DNA of 64,000 nucleotides, from positions 126,539 to 190,538 of the forward strand of contig CAITEC010000029.1 in NCBI GenBank assembly GCA_903891325.1, read 5' to 3'. Each line of letters begins with the position of its first letter. Positions within the stretch are counted from its first letter, which is position 1. This DNA comes from an uncultured Opitutaceae bacterium (GTDB lineage Bacteria > Verrucomicrobiota > Verrucomicrobiia > Opitutales > Opitutaceae). The notes below the pieces were generated by a model. The model was not told the origin of the DNA and made no database searches. It was given only the letters and a program-made list of their open reading frames with translations. Position numbers and translations under genes: made by a program. This document shows positions 46,754 to 56,049 of this stretch, piece after piece.

Positions 46754-47668
46754 TTGAATTTCGTCCAGGCCAATACAAACGGCCGGCTGCACGCCGCGCA
46801 CGAGCCATCGCTCGCGCCGCTCAGCCGGGGGTTTCTCTACGGCGACGCCGTCTACGAGGTCTGGCGCAGCTACCACGGCTTCCTCTTTGCCTGGGAGGAG
46901 CACTGGAGGCGGCTGGAGGCCTCCGCCCGGGGCCTTCACCTGGCCCTTCCCCTCGCCCCGGCGCAGGTGCTGGCCGAGATCCGGCGGACGGCCGCCGCGC
47001 TCCGGGAGGCGACGGGGCACGCGGGCGACCTCTATGTGCGGCTCCAGATTTCGCGCGGCTGCGGCCCGATCGGCTTGGACGTGGCCCTGGCGGACCGGCC
47101 GGACACCGTGATCCTTGTCCAGCCCCTTGCGCAGCTTTCCCCGGAAAAGGCCGCTTCCGGCCTGGCGTTATCCCAGGCGACAACGATGCGCCGCAATCCG
47201 GCCACGGCCCTGGACCCGGCCTGGAAGACCGGGAACTACCTCAACAATCTCCTCTGCCTTCGCGAGGCGAAGACCCGCGGCGCCGACGACGTGGTCATCC
47301 TCAACCTCGCCGGCGAGGTGACGGAGGCGGCCACCTCGAACATCGCCTTTGTCCGCGGCGGGGTGCTGGTCACCCCGCCCCTGTCCGCCGGGATACTTTC
47401 CGGGATCACCCGCGGGCTGATCCTCTCCGCGATCGCCGCGTCGGCGGGCATCCCCGTCCGGGAGGAAACCGTCCTGCCGGGCGACTTTGCCGCGATGGAC
47501 GAGTGCATGCTCCTCTCGACCACGCGCGACGTCGTGCCCGTGGCGTCGATTGACGGTGCGCGCTTTGCGGTCGGCCCGGGGAGCGTAACCGCGCGGCTCA
47601 AGGCGGCGTTTGCCTCCTACGCGCGGGCGTACGCCGATCGCCACCCCGAACTGCGGGTGACGGCCTGA
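46754..47668 (+). CDS. Class IV aminotransferase
   Basis: The 304-residue PLP enzyme starts at TTG 46754, 3 nt after the HTH gene. Family marks are SRGFLYGDAVYEVWR, the PLP-lysine region DPAWKTGNYLNNLL and GEVTEAATSNIAFV. It may be a branched-chain aminotransferase, D-amino-acid aminotransferase or aminodeoxychorismate lyase (PabC); proximity to trpE and folC makes PabC attractive but does not prove it. The rare start codon lowers confidence in the N-terminus slightly. Confidence 0.88.
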   Translation: MNFVQANTNGRLHAAHEPSLAPLSRGFLYGDAVYEVWRSYHGFLFAWEEHWRRLEASARGLHLALPLAPAQVLAEIRRTAAALREATGHAGDLYVRLQISRGCGPIGLDVALADRPDTVILVQPLAQLSPEKAASGLALSQATTMRRNPATALDPAWKTGNYLNNLLCLREAKTRGADDVVILNLAGEVTEAATSNIAFVRGGVLVTPPLSAGILSGITRGLILSAIAASAGIPVREETVLPGDFAAMDECMLLSTTRDVVPVASIDGARFAVGPGSVTARLKAAFASYARAYADRHPELRVTA

Positions 47669-47673
47669 CGGGG

Positions 47674-48090
47674 ATGCGCTTCCTGGGCATCGACTTCGGG
47701 ACGCGCCGCTGGGGGCTGGCCTTTGGCGACGACCTGGGGGTCGCGACGCCGCTTCCCGCCCTGGTCGAGTCGGAAGAGGCCGCCCGCTTTGCCGGCCTCA
47801 GGGTTGTTGTCCGGGATCGCCGGATCACGGAACTGGTGGTGGGCTATCCCTTGAACATGGACGGGACGGCGGGCTTCAAGGCGAAGGACTCGGAGGCCTT
47901 TGCGGAGCGCCTGCGGCTGGAATTCGGGCTTGCCGTCCACCTTGCCGACGAGCGCCTGACCTCCTACGACGCGGAATCGATCACCCCGAAGAGGAAGCGG
48001 CGGGGCCTGCGGGCCGGCGGGACGATCGACTCGCGGTCGGCCACGATCATGCTCCAGGACTTCCTGAATGAGAAGCTGCACTTGCCATAA
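47674..48090 (+). CDS. ruvX: Putative pre-16S rRNA nuclease, YqgF/RuvX
   Basis: The 138-residue YqgF-family RNase H-fold nuclease has the acidic N-terminal strand FLGIDFGTRRWGLAFGD, VVGYPLNMDGTAG and LADERLTSYDAES with the conserved catalytic Asp/Glu. It trims the 5' end of 16S rRNA in E. coli (YqgF). It starts 5 nt after the aminotransferase gene. Length is normal. Confidence 0.92.
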   Translation: MRFLGIDFGTRRWGLAFGDDLGVATPLPALVESEEAARFAGLRVVVRDRRITELVVGYPLNMDGTAGFKAKDSEAFAERLRLEFGLAVHLADERLTSYDAESITPKRKRRGLRAGGTIDSRSATIMLQDFLNEKLHLP

Positions 48091-48117
48091 TGGTCGCGGG
48101 CAACGGCCCTAAATCCG

Positions 48118-48897
48118 ATGAGTTCCCCCCAAAAATCACGCCGCTGGAAGTGCGTGTGCGCCTATGATGGGACGGGCTTCTCGGGCTGGCAGAGCCAGGC
48201 GGGCGGGCTCGCCATCCAGGATGTGATCGAGGCCTGCCTCGCCCGGATATTCAAGGGTCCGGTCCGAATCCACGGCAGCGGCAGGACCGACGCGGGGGTG
48301 CACGCCCGGGGGCAGGTGTTTCACTTTGACGCCGCCTGGGGCCACGCGCCGGAAAAGCTGCTCGCCGCGATGGCGGCGGGGCTGCCCCCCGCCATCCAGA
48401 TCCGCTCCGTCCGCGCGGTTGCCGCCGGGTTTCATGCGCGCTTCGCGGCGACGGGCAAGATCTACACCTACGACCTTCACCTGGGCGACGCCGACCCGTT
48501 CGCCCGCCCGCGCTGCTGGCCGGTGTACCGACCGCTGGACTTCGGAGCCATGGAGACGGCTGCCGCCCTCCTACGGGGCCGGCACGACTTCGGGGGGTTC
48601 TCGGCCCGCCGAGGTCCCGGCGAGGAGGACACGGTGCGCACCCTTCGCCGGCTCGCGATTACCAGGCGGGGGCGCCGGGTGCGGATCACGGCCGAGGCAG
48701 ACGGGTTCCTCTACAAGATGGTCCGCGGCCTGGTCGGGGCCCTGGTTGCGGTCGGGGAGGGGAAGCTCACCCCGGCCCGGGTTGCCGCGCTGCTGGAGGC
48801 GCCGCGAAGGACCCCCGAGGTCGTGACCGCCCCGCCGCAGGGGCTTTTCCTGGAACGGGTGATCTACGCCGCGAGGCCGGCGGCCGACGCGCGTTGA
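48118..48897 (+). CDS. truA: tRNA pseudouridine(38-40) synthase
   Basis: TruA forms pseudouridine at positions 38-40 of the tRNA anticodon stem. The 259-residue protein has the catalytic Asp in GSGRTDAGVHARGQVFHFD and the substrate motif YDGTGFSGWQSQAGG. The C-terminal FLYKMVRGLVGALVAVGEG is the family signature. The stop overlaps the comF TTG start (TTGA). Confidence 0.96.
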   Translation: MSSPQKSRRWKCVCAYDGTGFSGWQSQAGGLAIQDVIEACLARIFKGPVRIHGSGRTDAGVHARGQVFHFDAAWGHAPEKLLAAMAAGLPPAIQIRSVRAVAAGFHARFAATGKIYTYDLHLGDADPFARPRCWPVYRPLDFGAMETAAALLRGRHDFGGFSARRGPGEEDTVRTLRRLAITRRGRRVRITAEADGFLYKMVRGLVGALVAVGEGKLTPARVAALLEAPRRTPEVVTAPPQGLFLERVIYAARPAADAR

Positions 48898-49559
48898 ACG
48901 GGCTCCTGTCAGCGCTGGCGGACGTCGTCTTCCCCCCGGTTTGCGTCCACTGCCGGGGGCTGGTCGAGGACAGCGGGTTTCGGAGCCTCTGCGCCTGCTG
49001 CGCCCGGGAGATCGTTCCGGCCGGCGGGCCCCCGGAACGCCCGGGCCCGGACCAGGCCTTTGGGCGGGGCTGCGCGGCGGTCATGTCCCGGGGACCGGCC
49101 CGGGCGCTGGTCATCGAGCTGAAATACCACCGCGGCCTGCACGTCCTGGCGGATATGGGGGAAGTATTCCGAAAATCCGCCGCCGTCGTGGAATGCGCCC
49201 GCGGCTCGATCCTTGTCCCCGTGCCCCTCCATCCCCGAAAGCTCCGGGAGCGCGGCTTCAACCAAAGCGCGCTCCTGGCGGAGGCCCTCGCCGCGGCCGC
49301 GGGGGGCGGCGCCACCCTGGCCCACCTCCTGCGCAGGACAGTGGACACCCCGACCCAGACCGCGCTTGACCGCCCGGGGCGCCGGGCGAACCTGAAAAAT
49401 GCCTTTGCACTGGCGGGGGGTCGTCGCTTGGATCCCCGGCAGCATTATATCCTTGTTGATGACGTATTCACGACCGGTTCAACCCTTGACAGCTGCGCCC
49501 GCGTCCTGCGGCGGGCGGGCTGCCTGAATCTGGACGTCATCACCTTCGGCCACGGCTGA
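48894..49559 (+). CDS. comF: ComF-family phosphoribosyltransferase-like protein
   Basis: The 221-residue protein begins at TTG 48894, overlapping truA. An N-terminal zinc ribbon (CVHCRGLVED, then CACCAREI) precedes a phosphoribosyltransferase fold with the PRPP motif YILVDDVFTTGSTLDSC. ComF assists single-stranded DNA uptake in competent bacteria. The partner competence genes are not here, so its role may differ. accD follows 11 nt later. Confidence 0.9.
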   Translation: MNGLLSALADVVFPPVCVHCRGLVEDSGFRSLCACCAREIVPAGGPPERPGPDQAFGRGCAAVMSRGPARALVIELKYHRGLHVLADMGEVFRKSAAVVECARGSILVPVPLHPRKLRERGFNQSALLAEALAAAAGGGATLAHLLRRTVDTPTQTALDRPGRRANLKNAFALAGGRRLDPRQHYILVDDVFTTGSTLDSCARVLRRAGCLNLDVITFGHG

Positions 49560-49570
49560 ACCCCAAAACG

Positions 49571-50416
49571 ATGCATTTCGACAAACCGACCTACACAGTC
49601 CACAAGACCCGGAAAAAGGACATACCCAAGGGCCTTTACCGGAAGGATCCGGTCACAGGGGAGATCTTCTTCAACAAGGAGATCGAGGACAACCAGATGG
49701 TCGTCCCGAAGAGCGGGCATCACTTTCGGATCGGCGCCCAGCAGCGGATTGCGAAGCTCGTGGACGAGGGCACCTGGGTTGAGGCCCATGCCGGCGTGCG
49801 CTCGACCGACCCCCTGGGATTTGTGGACTCGCAGCCCTATTCCGAGCGGCTGAAGCGCTATGAAAAGGACACCGGCATGCCCGAGGCGGTCGTCGTCGGG
49901 ACCGGAAGCGTCCACGGGATTCCCGTGTCGATCGCGGTCATGGATTTTCGGTACTGCGGGGGCTCGATGGGGGCGGCGGTCGGGGAGAAGATCACCCGGG
50001 CGATCGAGACGGCCCTGGAAAGGAAGATCCCCTGCATCATCTTCAGCGCCTCGAGCGGCGCGCGCATGCAGGAGGGGATCTATTCGCTCATGCAGATGGC
50101 CAAGACGAGCGCGGCGCTCGGGCGCCTCGCGCAGGCCCGGCTGCCCTACATTTCGGTGCTGACCGACCCCACGACCGGCGGCGTATCGGCGAGCTTCGCG
50201 ACCCTGGGGGATGTCATCCTCGCCGAGCCCGGGGCCCAGATCGGCTTTGCCGGGGCGCGTGTCATCAAGGACACGACCAAGCAGACGCTCCCGCCGGGTT
50301 TTCAGACCGCCGAATTCCTGCTCAAGCACGGATTGATCGACCAGATCGTCAGCCGCCTGGATATGCGCGACCGGATTGCCGACATCCTCCGCGCGCTCCA
50401 CGTGAGGAAGAAGTGA
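49571..50416 (+). CDS. accD: Acetyl-CoA carboxylase carboxyltransferase subunit beta, lacking zinc ribbon
   Basis: The 281-residue AccD pairs with AccA (6581-7561). The carboxyltransferase core is intact: DFRYCGGSMGAAVGEKITRA, SSGARMQEGIYSLMQMAKTS, TDPTTGGVSASFATLGDV and GARVIKDTTKQTLPPGFQ. The usual N-terminal zinc ribbon (two CxxC pairs) is recognisable in outline, KDPVTGEIFFN and VVPKSGHHFRI, but all four cysteines are replaced (Asp, Thr, Val, Ser). Apart from this the length and order are normal. It lies between comF and folC. Confidence 0.95.
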   Translation: MHFDKPTYTVHKTRKKDIPKGLYRKDPVTGEIFFNKEIEDNQMVVPKSGHHFRIGAQQRIAKLVDEGTWVEAHAGVRSTDPLGFVDSQPYSERLKRYEKDTGMPEAVVVGTGSVHGIPVSIAVMDFRYCGGSMGAAVGEKITRAIETALERKIPCIIFSASSGARMQEGIYSLMQMAKTSAALGRLAQARLPYISVLTDPTTGGVSASFATLGDVILAEPGAQIGFAGARVIKDTTKQTLPPGFQTAEFLLKHGLIDQIVSRLDMRDRIADILRALHVRKK

Positions 50417-50423
50417 CCGGGAC

Positions 50424-51698
50424 GTGCAGGACTACCTGTACAGCCTCAAGGCCCAGGGGTTGAAGTTCGGCGTCGACCGGATGCGCCTGCTGGCCGCCCA
50501 GATCGGCCACCCGGAGCGATCCGTGCCCTGCGTCCACGTGGCGGGAACCAACGGGAAGGGTTCGGTTTCAGCCATGATCGAGAGCATCCTGCGGGCCGCC
50601 GGGTGGCGGACCGGGCTTTACACCTCCCCGCACCTGGTCCGGCTGGGCGAGCGCGTCCAGGTGAACCGCGTGCTCCTCACCGACCCGGAGATCGCCGCCT
50701 ATGTCGGCGAGCTTCGCCCCGTCGCCGAGCGGCTCGCCGCCGCCGGGGGGGCGGACGACCGGCCCAGTTTCTTTGAGTTCATGACCGCGATGGCCTTCCT
50801 CCAGTTCGCCCGGAAGGGCTGCGAGGTGAACGTGATCGAGGTGGGCCTTGGCGGCCGGCTCGACGCGACCAACATCGTCGACCCGGAGGTGAGCGTTGTC
50901 ACCTCAATCGGTCTGGACCATACCGACATGCTTGGCGACACGCTGGAGAGCATTGCCACCGAGAAGGCCGGGATCATCAAACCCGGGCGCCCGGTCGTCC
51001 TGGGCCGGATGCCACCGGTGGCCGAGGCCGTCATCCGCGGAATCGCCGCGCGCTGCGGTTCCGAGGTCCATTCCGTCGCCGAGAAGTTTGGCGGGGACAT
51101 CGCCCGCTATCCGCAGACCTGCTTTGAGGGCGACTACCAGCGCTGGAACGCGGCGACGGCCTCGCTCGCGGTGGCCGCCCTGGCGCCCCGCTGGCGGCTG
51201 ACCCCCGAGGTGATCGCCCGGGGCCTGGGCGAGGTGGACTGGCCGGGCCGGTGGCAGCGGACCCGGGTCGGCGGCCGCCTCGTCATCCTCGACGCGGCCC
51301 ACAATCCCGAGGCGGCCGGGGTCCTCGACGTCAACCTGGCGCGGCTCGTGGCGGAGACCGGCCGCGGCCCGGTCGTCGTAACCGGCGTTCTGGGAGCCTT
51401 GCGGGCGCGCCCGCTCCTGGAGGTCATCTGCCGGCATGCCCGGGAGCTCTGCCTCGTCGTGCCGAAGCAGGCCCGGGCCTGCAGCCACGAGGAGCTCGAG
51501 TCCCTGGTCCCCCCGTCCTTTTCCGGTTCCATCCGTCGCTCGACGGTGGAGGAGCTCTTCCCCGGGCCGGACTCCTGCGCGGCCGGCGGCCCCGACGACG
51601 CGGTCGTTGTCACCGGTTCGATCTACCTGCTCGGCGAAGTGCTCGCCCGGCTGGAACCCCAGCGCGGCGCCGGCCAGGGCCGGCTCCAGGACTTCTGA
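50424..51698 (+). CDS. folC: Folylpolyglutamate/dihydrofolate synthase
   Basis: The 424-residue enzyme, starting at GTG 50424, adds glutamate to folates (and may make dihydrofolate). The Mur-ligase-like ATP site is VAGTNGKGSVSAMIESILRA, followed by TSPHLVRLGERVQ, EVGLGGRLDATNIVDPEVSV and LDAAHNPEAAGVL. It starts 8 nt after accD, the common accD-folC order. It converges with purA, with 6 nt between the ends. Confidence 0.95.
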   Translation: MQDYLYSLKAQGLKFGVDRMRLLAAQIGHPERSVPCVHVAGTNGKGSVSAMIESILRAAGWRTGLYTSPHLVRLGERVQVNRVLLTDPEIAAYVGELRPVAERLAAAGGADDRPSFFEFMTAMAFLQFARKGCEVNVIEVGLGGRLDATNIVDPEVSVVTSIGLDHTDMLGDTLESIATEKAGIIKPGRPVVLGRMPPVAEAVIRGIAARCGSEVHSVAEKFGGDIARYPQTCFEGDYQRWNAATASLAVAALAPRWRLTPEVIARGLGEVDWPGRWQRTRVGGRLVILDAAHNPEAAGVLDVNLARLVAETGRGPVVVTGVLGALRARPLLEVICRHARELCLVVPKQARACSHEELESLVPPSFSGSIRRSTVEELFPGPDSCAAGGPDDAVVVTGSIYLLGEVLARLEPQRGAGQGRLQDF

Positions 51699-51704
51699 AC
51701 GGCG

Positions 51705-53261
51705 TCAGGCCAGCTTCACCAGGTCGGCGGTCGCCGGCACGTCCTTGATGATCTGGGAGGGCAGCGGGCCGACCCCGAGATAGCGCAGGTTGGGAAGCTG
51801 CGCGGGGCGCGCCTCGCCGGCGTAGGCCACGTCCAGGACCGCCTTGATCATCCCGGCCACGTAGCGCCGGGCGTTGACCGGCAGGCCGGAGAAGGTGCGG
51901 ACCTTCGAGACGTCCTCGCTCCAGCCCGGGTAGCGGGCGTAGACGGGGCGGAGAGACTTTCGGACCGCCTCGTTGCGCGGCACGTGGGCATGCCGCCGCC
52001 CGGTCGGATCCTCGTAGGCGGTGCACAGCAGCAGCTCCCCGCTCCAGTCCCCGGAGTAGGTGAGCGCGTCGAGCTTGTTGATCATCAGGTCCTGGAAGCC
52101 GCCGTAGCGCAGCGTGTCGCCCTTCTCCACGGCGTCGTACCAGCCCACCATGCGCTGCCGGCCGGTGGTCGAGCCGAACTCAAGCACCTTGAGCTTGGCG
52201 CACAGGGGGTGGGCGTCGTCCATCTGGGTCGAGAAGGTGTGGGTCCCGACCTTGGTGTCGTAGGCCTTGGCCACGCCGAAGGTGTGGATGCGCTGCACGG
52301 GAATGTTGGCGCTTTCGAAGAATTCCGGCGTGAAGGTGTGCGATGAGGTCGACGAAAAGCCGTGCCGCTTGTCGAGCCAGTAGGCCTGGCCGAACTCCCC
52401 GACGATCGTCCGGCCCGCGCGCAGTTCGCCGAGGATCAGCTCGCGCACCTCGCCGATGTTGGCGGCCAGGGCGGTGCCGGCCCGCCAGTAGGTCTCCGTC
52501 AGGCGGTCGAGGTTCAGCGTGAAGGGAGCGTCGCCCTTGAAGCCCCGGAAGTCGAATTCGTCCGCAGGGAAGACCCCCATCTCGATCGCCTCGGCGTTCG
52601 CGCGCTGCTCGGCGGTCGTCAGCTTCTCGAAGAAATCGTTCCAGCTCTTCTCGCTGGCGCGGTAGACGTGCTGGATCGTGCGGCAGGCGCGGTCGGCGCG
52701 CTGCGCGAGCTTGCGGGCAAAGTAGTTCGGGCCCGCCTGGAAGTCCGAGAAATACATCTGCCAGTGGGCGGTCTCCTCGCTGTAGGCCGCCGAGATGCCG
52801 CGCCCGGTCGAGCCGCGCGGCTCCTCGTTGAGCGTATGGACGCGGTACTCCTCCTCCGCCAGGTCGAGCAGCCGGTGGGTGAGGTCGGAGACCATCGTCC
52901 GCTCGTCGATCAGCAGGCGCGAGAGGACCCCGTAGCCCTTTTTCTCGAGCGGGCGGGCCTCCCACCAGAACTTGCGCGGATCGGCGACCACCCCGCTGCC
53001 GATGCAAAGGTGGGGCACGTCGCGCACGACAACACCGGAGGGCAGCAGGTTCAGCTTGATCCCGTCGGCGGTGTGCCCGGCGTTGGCGCCGCCGTTGACC
53101 TTGAGCACCACCGAGACGGGCGCCCCCGTGGCGCGGAGCTCGTCGGCGATCTCCGGGATGAGCCGGCCCTTGCCCTCGTCACCGAGGGAAATGCCGACGT
53201 CGGCGATCAACTGGCTGGAAAAGGGGGTGAGGGACATGGTTGGCGCGGCAACCGAAGTCAA
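51705..53261 (-). CDS. purA: Adenylosuccinate synthetase, divergent long form
   Basis: The 518-residue protein (start at 53261 or 53237, [14 protein letters not shown]) keeps the PurA signatures [16 protein letters not shown] and NGGANAGHT (general base and His), [36 protein letters not shown] and [20 protein letters not shown]. It is some 90 residues longer than the typical 430-residue enzyme, and the regions between motifs look unlike the bacterial consensus. PurA joins IMP and aspartate to give adenylosuccinate. guaB, which uses the same IMP, lies nearby on the same strand. Confidence 0.85.
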   Translation of the reverse strand: MTSVAAPTMSLTPFSSQLIADVGISLGDEGKGRLIPEIADELRATGAPVSVVLKVNGGANAGHTADGIKLNLLPSGVVVRDVPHLCIGSGVVADPRKFWWEARPLEKKGYGVLSRLLIDERTMVSDLTHRLLDLAEEEYRVHTLNEEPRGSTGRGISAAYSEETAHWQMYFSDFQAGPNYFARKLAQRADRACRTIQHVYRASEKSWNDFFEKLTTAEQRANAEAIEMGVFPADEFDFRGFKGDAPFTLNLDRLTETYWRAGTALAANIGEVRELILGELRAGRTIVGEFGQAYWLDKRHGFSSTSSHTFTPEFFESANIPVQRIHTFGVAKAYDTKVGTHTFSTQMDDAHPLCAKLKVLEFGSTTGRQRMVGWYDAVEKGDTLRYGGFQDLMINKLDALTYSGDWSGELLLCTAYEDPTGRRHAHVPRNEAVRKSLRPVYARYPGWSEDVSKVRTFSGLPVNARRYVAGMIKAVLDVAYAGEARPAQLPNLRYLGVGPLPSQIIKDVPATADLVKLA

Positions 53262-53347
53262 AAACCCCTGTTGCAGGGGATTAAAGAGCCAGCCGGACGG
53301 GGAAGATCAACGGAAAAACGTCGGGACCGGAAAATGGCCCGGTACGG

Positions 53348-54409
53348 TCAGAATACGACCCCGTTGTCCGCGCACCAGCGCAGGGAGCGGCGCATTCCCT
53401 CCTCGAGCTCGACGGCGGGGCGGTACCCCAGCTCCCGCTCCGCCCGCCCGACCGAGCAGGCGATCGTCTGGTTCATCTCCGACAGGACGTGGATCTTCTG
53501 GTTGTAGAGCCCGACCGACTGGAGCGCCGCGTCGGCCGCCCGCGCAATGTCGCTGGCGATCCCGGGGAGCCGGAGGCGCCGGTGGGCGCAGTGCTGGCCG
53601 AACTCCTTCTCGAGCAGCCGCTCGATCGTGTCCACGATCTCGTTCATCGAGTAGGGCCGCCGGTCCGCGATCCAGTACGCCTGGCCGGCGGCGGCCTCGG
53701 TTCGGGCGGCGAGAAGCAGGCCCTGGCACAGGTTGTCGAGGTAACTCATCGAACGCAGGTTCGCTCCGCCGCCGACAATCGGCGCCTTCCCGTCGCGGAT
53801 CATGGCAAAGAAAAGGGTCTGCCGCGGCGGCTGCTGCGTGCCGTAGAACCAGGGCGTGCGGATGAGCACCGTCTCGATTGCCCCGGCCTGCTGGCGGGCC
53901 CGGACCGCCAGTTCCATTTTCATCTTCGAGCGGCCGTAGTTCATGTAGGGCCGGTAGGGCGCCGACTCGTCGAAGGGTTTCCGCGGATCCGCATTGCAGC
54001 CGAAGGGCGAATTGGAGGAGACGACGACCGCCCTTCTCACGCCGGCGCCGATGGCCGCGTCCAGGAGGTTCTCCGTGCCCCGGAGGTTGACGGCGTAAAA
54101 TTCCGAAACCCGCCGGGGGTGGATGATCCCGGCGGTGTGAAAAAGGACCGACCCTTTCGCGCCCGCGACAAACCGGGCGCAGTCCGCGGCCGAGCGGACG
54201 TCCCCCTCGACGACGGTCACCCGGTCCGCGAAGCCCGCGAACGGCGCCGGGTCCTGGCCGGGAAGCGCGAGCACCCGCACGCGCGTGTCGGCCCGCGGCG
54301 TCCGGAGCGCCTCGTGGTCGGGCAGGCCCAGGAGGACCGACTCCACGAGCCTGCGGCCGAGCCAGCCCAGGCCGCCGCTGACAAGGACAAGCGGGGAGTC
54401 CGAAGCCAC
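53348..54409 (-). CDS. NAD-dependent epimerase/dehydratase family protein
   Basis: The 353-residue protein is an extended SDR: Rossmann motif VLVSGGLGWLGRRLVESV, then VLFHTAGIIHP, and the catalytic Tyr-x3-Lys in NYGRSKMKMELAV. Its C-terminal sequence continues with IKIDVLSEM-like residues and has no membrane helix. The sugar or sterol substrate is not clear. It begins 1 nt after guaB, so the two share a transcript. Confidence 0.88.
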   Translation of the reverse strand: MASDSPLVLVSGGLGWLGRRLVESVLLGLPDHEALRTPRADTRVRVLALPGQDPAPFAGFADRVTVVEGDVRSAADCARFVAGAKGSVLFHTAGIIHPRRVSEFYAVNLRGTENLLDAAIGAGVRRAVVVSSNSPFGCNADPRKPFDESAPYRPYMNYGRSKMKMELAVRARQQAGAIETVLIRTPWFYGTQQPPRQTLFFAMIRDGKAPIVGGGANLRSMSYLDNLCQGLLLAARTEAAAGQAYWIADRRPYSMNEIVDTIERLLEKEFGQHCAHRRLRLPGIASDIARAADAALQSVGLYNQKIHVLSEMNQTIACSVGRAERELGYRPAVELEEGMRRSLRWCADNGVVF

Positions 54410-54410
54410 G

Positions 54411-55979
54411 TCAGGTGTTCTTGCGGGTCGAGACCTCTATGATGTCGTGCGGCTCGGCCTCCTTCTGGCCGGCCGGGCTCACCCGGATATAGCGGGCCTT
54501 GGCCCGGAGCGCGGCCAGGTCGGGGGCGCCCAGGTAGCCCATGCCGCTTTGCACGCCGCCGATCAGGTTCCCGAGGACATCGTCAATCGATCCGCTGACC
54601 TCCTTCAGGGCCTCGATCCCCTCGGCTGCGAGCTTCCGGTTCTTGTCTGCCTTGTCCTGGCCGTAGCGCGCTGCGCTTCCGGCCTTCATCGCCGAGAGGG
54701 AGCCCATGCCCCGGTACTGCTTGTAGATTTTCCCGCCGATCTCGATGATCTCGCCCGGCGCCTCGTGGCAGCCGGCGAGCAGGCCCCCGCAGATGACCGC
54801 GTCGGCCAGGGTGAGGGCCTTCACGATGTCGCCGGATTTCACCAGGCCGCCGTCGGCGATCAGGCGCACCTTTTTCTTCCGGGCCGCCGTACCGGCGACG
54901 TAAAGGGCGGTGAGCTGCGGAATGCCGACCCCGGCCACGACGCGGGTCGTGCAGATGGACCCCGGGCCCTGGCCGACCTTGACCGCGTCGGCGCCGCAGG
55001 AGGCCAGGAAGCCGACGCCGGCCGCGCTGGTCACGTTTCCGGCGATGATCGTCAGCGAGGGGAAGGCGCCGCGCACCAGCTTCACCATTTCGCCCACGCC
55101 GCGGGTGTGCCCGTGCGCGGTCGAGACGGCGACCACGTCGGCGTGCTCGTCGGTCAGGTGCCCGACGTGGGAAAGGATGGCGTCGCGGTCGAGCGAACCG
55201 TCGGGCTTGCGGACCGGGGAGAGGGCGGCGCCGACCACCAGCCGGAAGCTCGAGTCGCGGGCCGGTTTCCGGCGCGATTTCGCCTCGGTGGTGATCCGCT
55301 CGGTGTCGGAGGCGGTGACCAGCCCGCGGAGATGCCCGGCCCGGTCGACGACAAGCATCTTGTTGATCCCCACGTGCCGGCTGAAGAAGAGATCCGCCGC
55401 CTTGATCGGATCGGCGGCGACGGTGGATTCCAGCTCGGTGATCAGCTGGGCGCGCGGGGTCATCACCTCGGAAACGCGCCGGCCCCGGTACCGGTCCTTC
55501 ACGACGTTCCCGGAGAGAAGCCCCGCCAGCCGGCCCTGCTCGTCGACGACCGGGAAGGTGGAAAAGGCGAAGCGCTTGGCCTCGATCATCGCAAGGACGT
55601 CGCCGATCAGCTGCCCGGGCCCGACGGTGATCGGGTCCTGGATCAGGCCGTGGATGTGGCGCTTCACGCGGGCGACCTCCTTCACCTGCTCGCGCGCGGG
55701 CATATTGTAATGGATGAGGCCCAGCCCGCCGTTGAGCGCCATGGCAATCGCCATCCGCGACTCGGTGACCGTGTCCATGTCCGAGGAGATGATCGGGATC
55801 GCCAGCCGCAGCGAATCGGAGAGGGCCGTCGAGGTGTCCGCGTCCTTCGGGAGGATATCGGAGTAGAGCGTCGCGAGCGAGACGTCGTCGAAGGTCAGGG
55901 CGGTCGGCCGATTGGCCCGAAAAAACGCGTCGGCGGGCAGGAAAAAAGCGGAGTCTACGGGCGAGGCAACCTTCGTCAT
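54411..55979 (-). CDS. guaB: Inosine-5'-monophosphate dehydrogenase
   Basis: GuaB oxidises IMP to XMP for GMP. The 522-residue protein has [20 protein letters not shown], two CBS domains at about 115-230, the catalytic Cys in [18 protein letters not shown], the phosphate loop [14 protein letters not shown] and the Arg-Tyr dyad in GSAARYGQD. An unusual point is STAHGHTRG where most bacterial enzymes have DTAHGHS. It is divergent from menC across 70 bp and upstream of the epimerase gene. Confidence 0.95.
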   Translation of the reverse strand: MTKVASPVDSAFFLPADAFFRANRPTALTFDDVSLATLYSDILPKDADTSTALSDSLRLAIPIISSDMDTVTESRMAIAMALNGGLGLIHYNMPAREQVKEVARVKRHIHGLIQDPITVGPGQLIGDVLAMIEAKRFAFSTFPVVDEQGRLAGLLSGNVVKDRYRGRRVSEVMTPRAQLITELESTVAADPIKAADLFFSRHVGINKMLVVDRAGHLRGLVTASDTERITTEAKSRRKPARDSSFRLVVGAALSPVRKPDGSLDRDAILSHVGHLTDEHADVVAVSTAHGHTRGVGEMVKLVRGAFPSLTIIAGNVTSAAGVGFLASCGADAVKVGQGPGSICTTRVVAGVGIPQLTALYVAGTAARKKKVRLIADGGLVKSGDIVKALTLADAVICGGLLAGCHEAPGEIIEIGGKIYKQYRGMGSLSAMKAGSAARYGQDKADKNRKLAAEGIEALKEVSGSIDDVLGNLIGGVQSGMGYLGAPDLAALRAKARYIRVSPAGQKEAEPHDIIEVSTRKNT

Positions 55980-56049
55980 AAGTTGCCATGATCGGGTTAA
56001 GGTCTTTTCTCAAAAAAACAACCCTTTTAAATCGCCCCAAACCCCGTCG

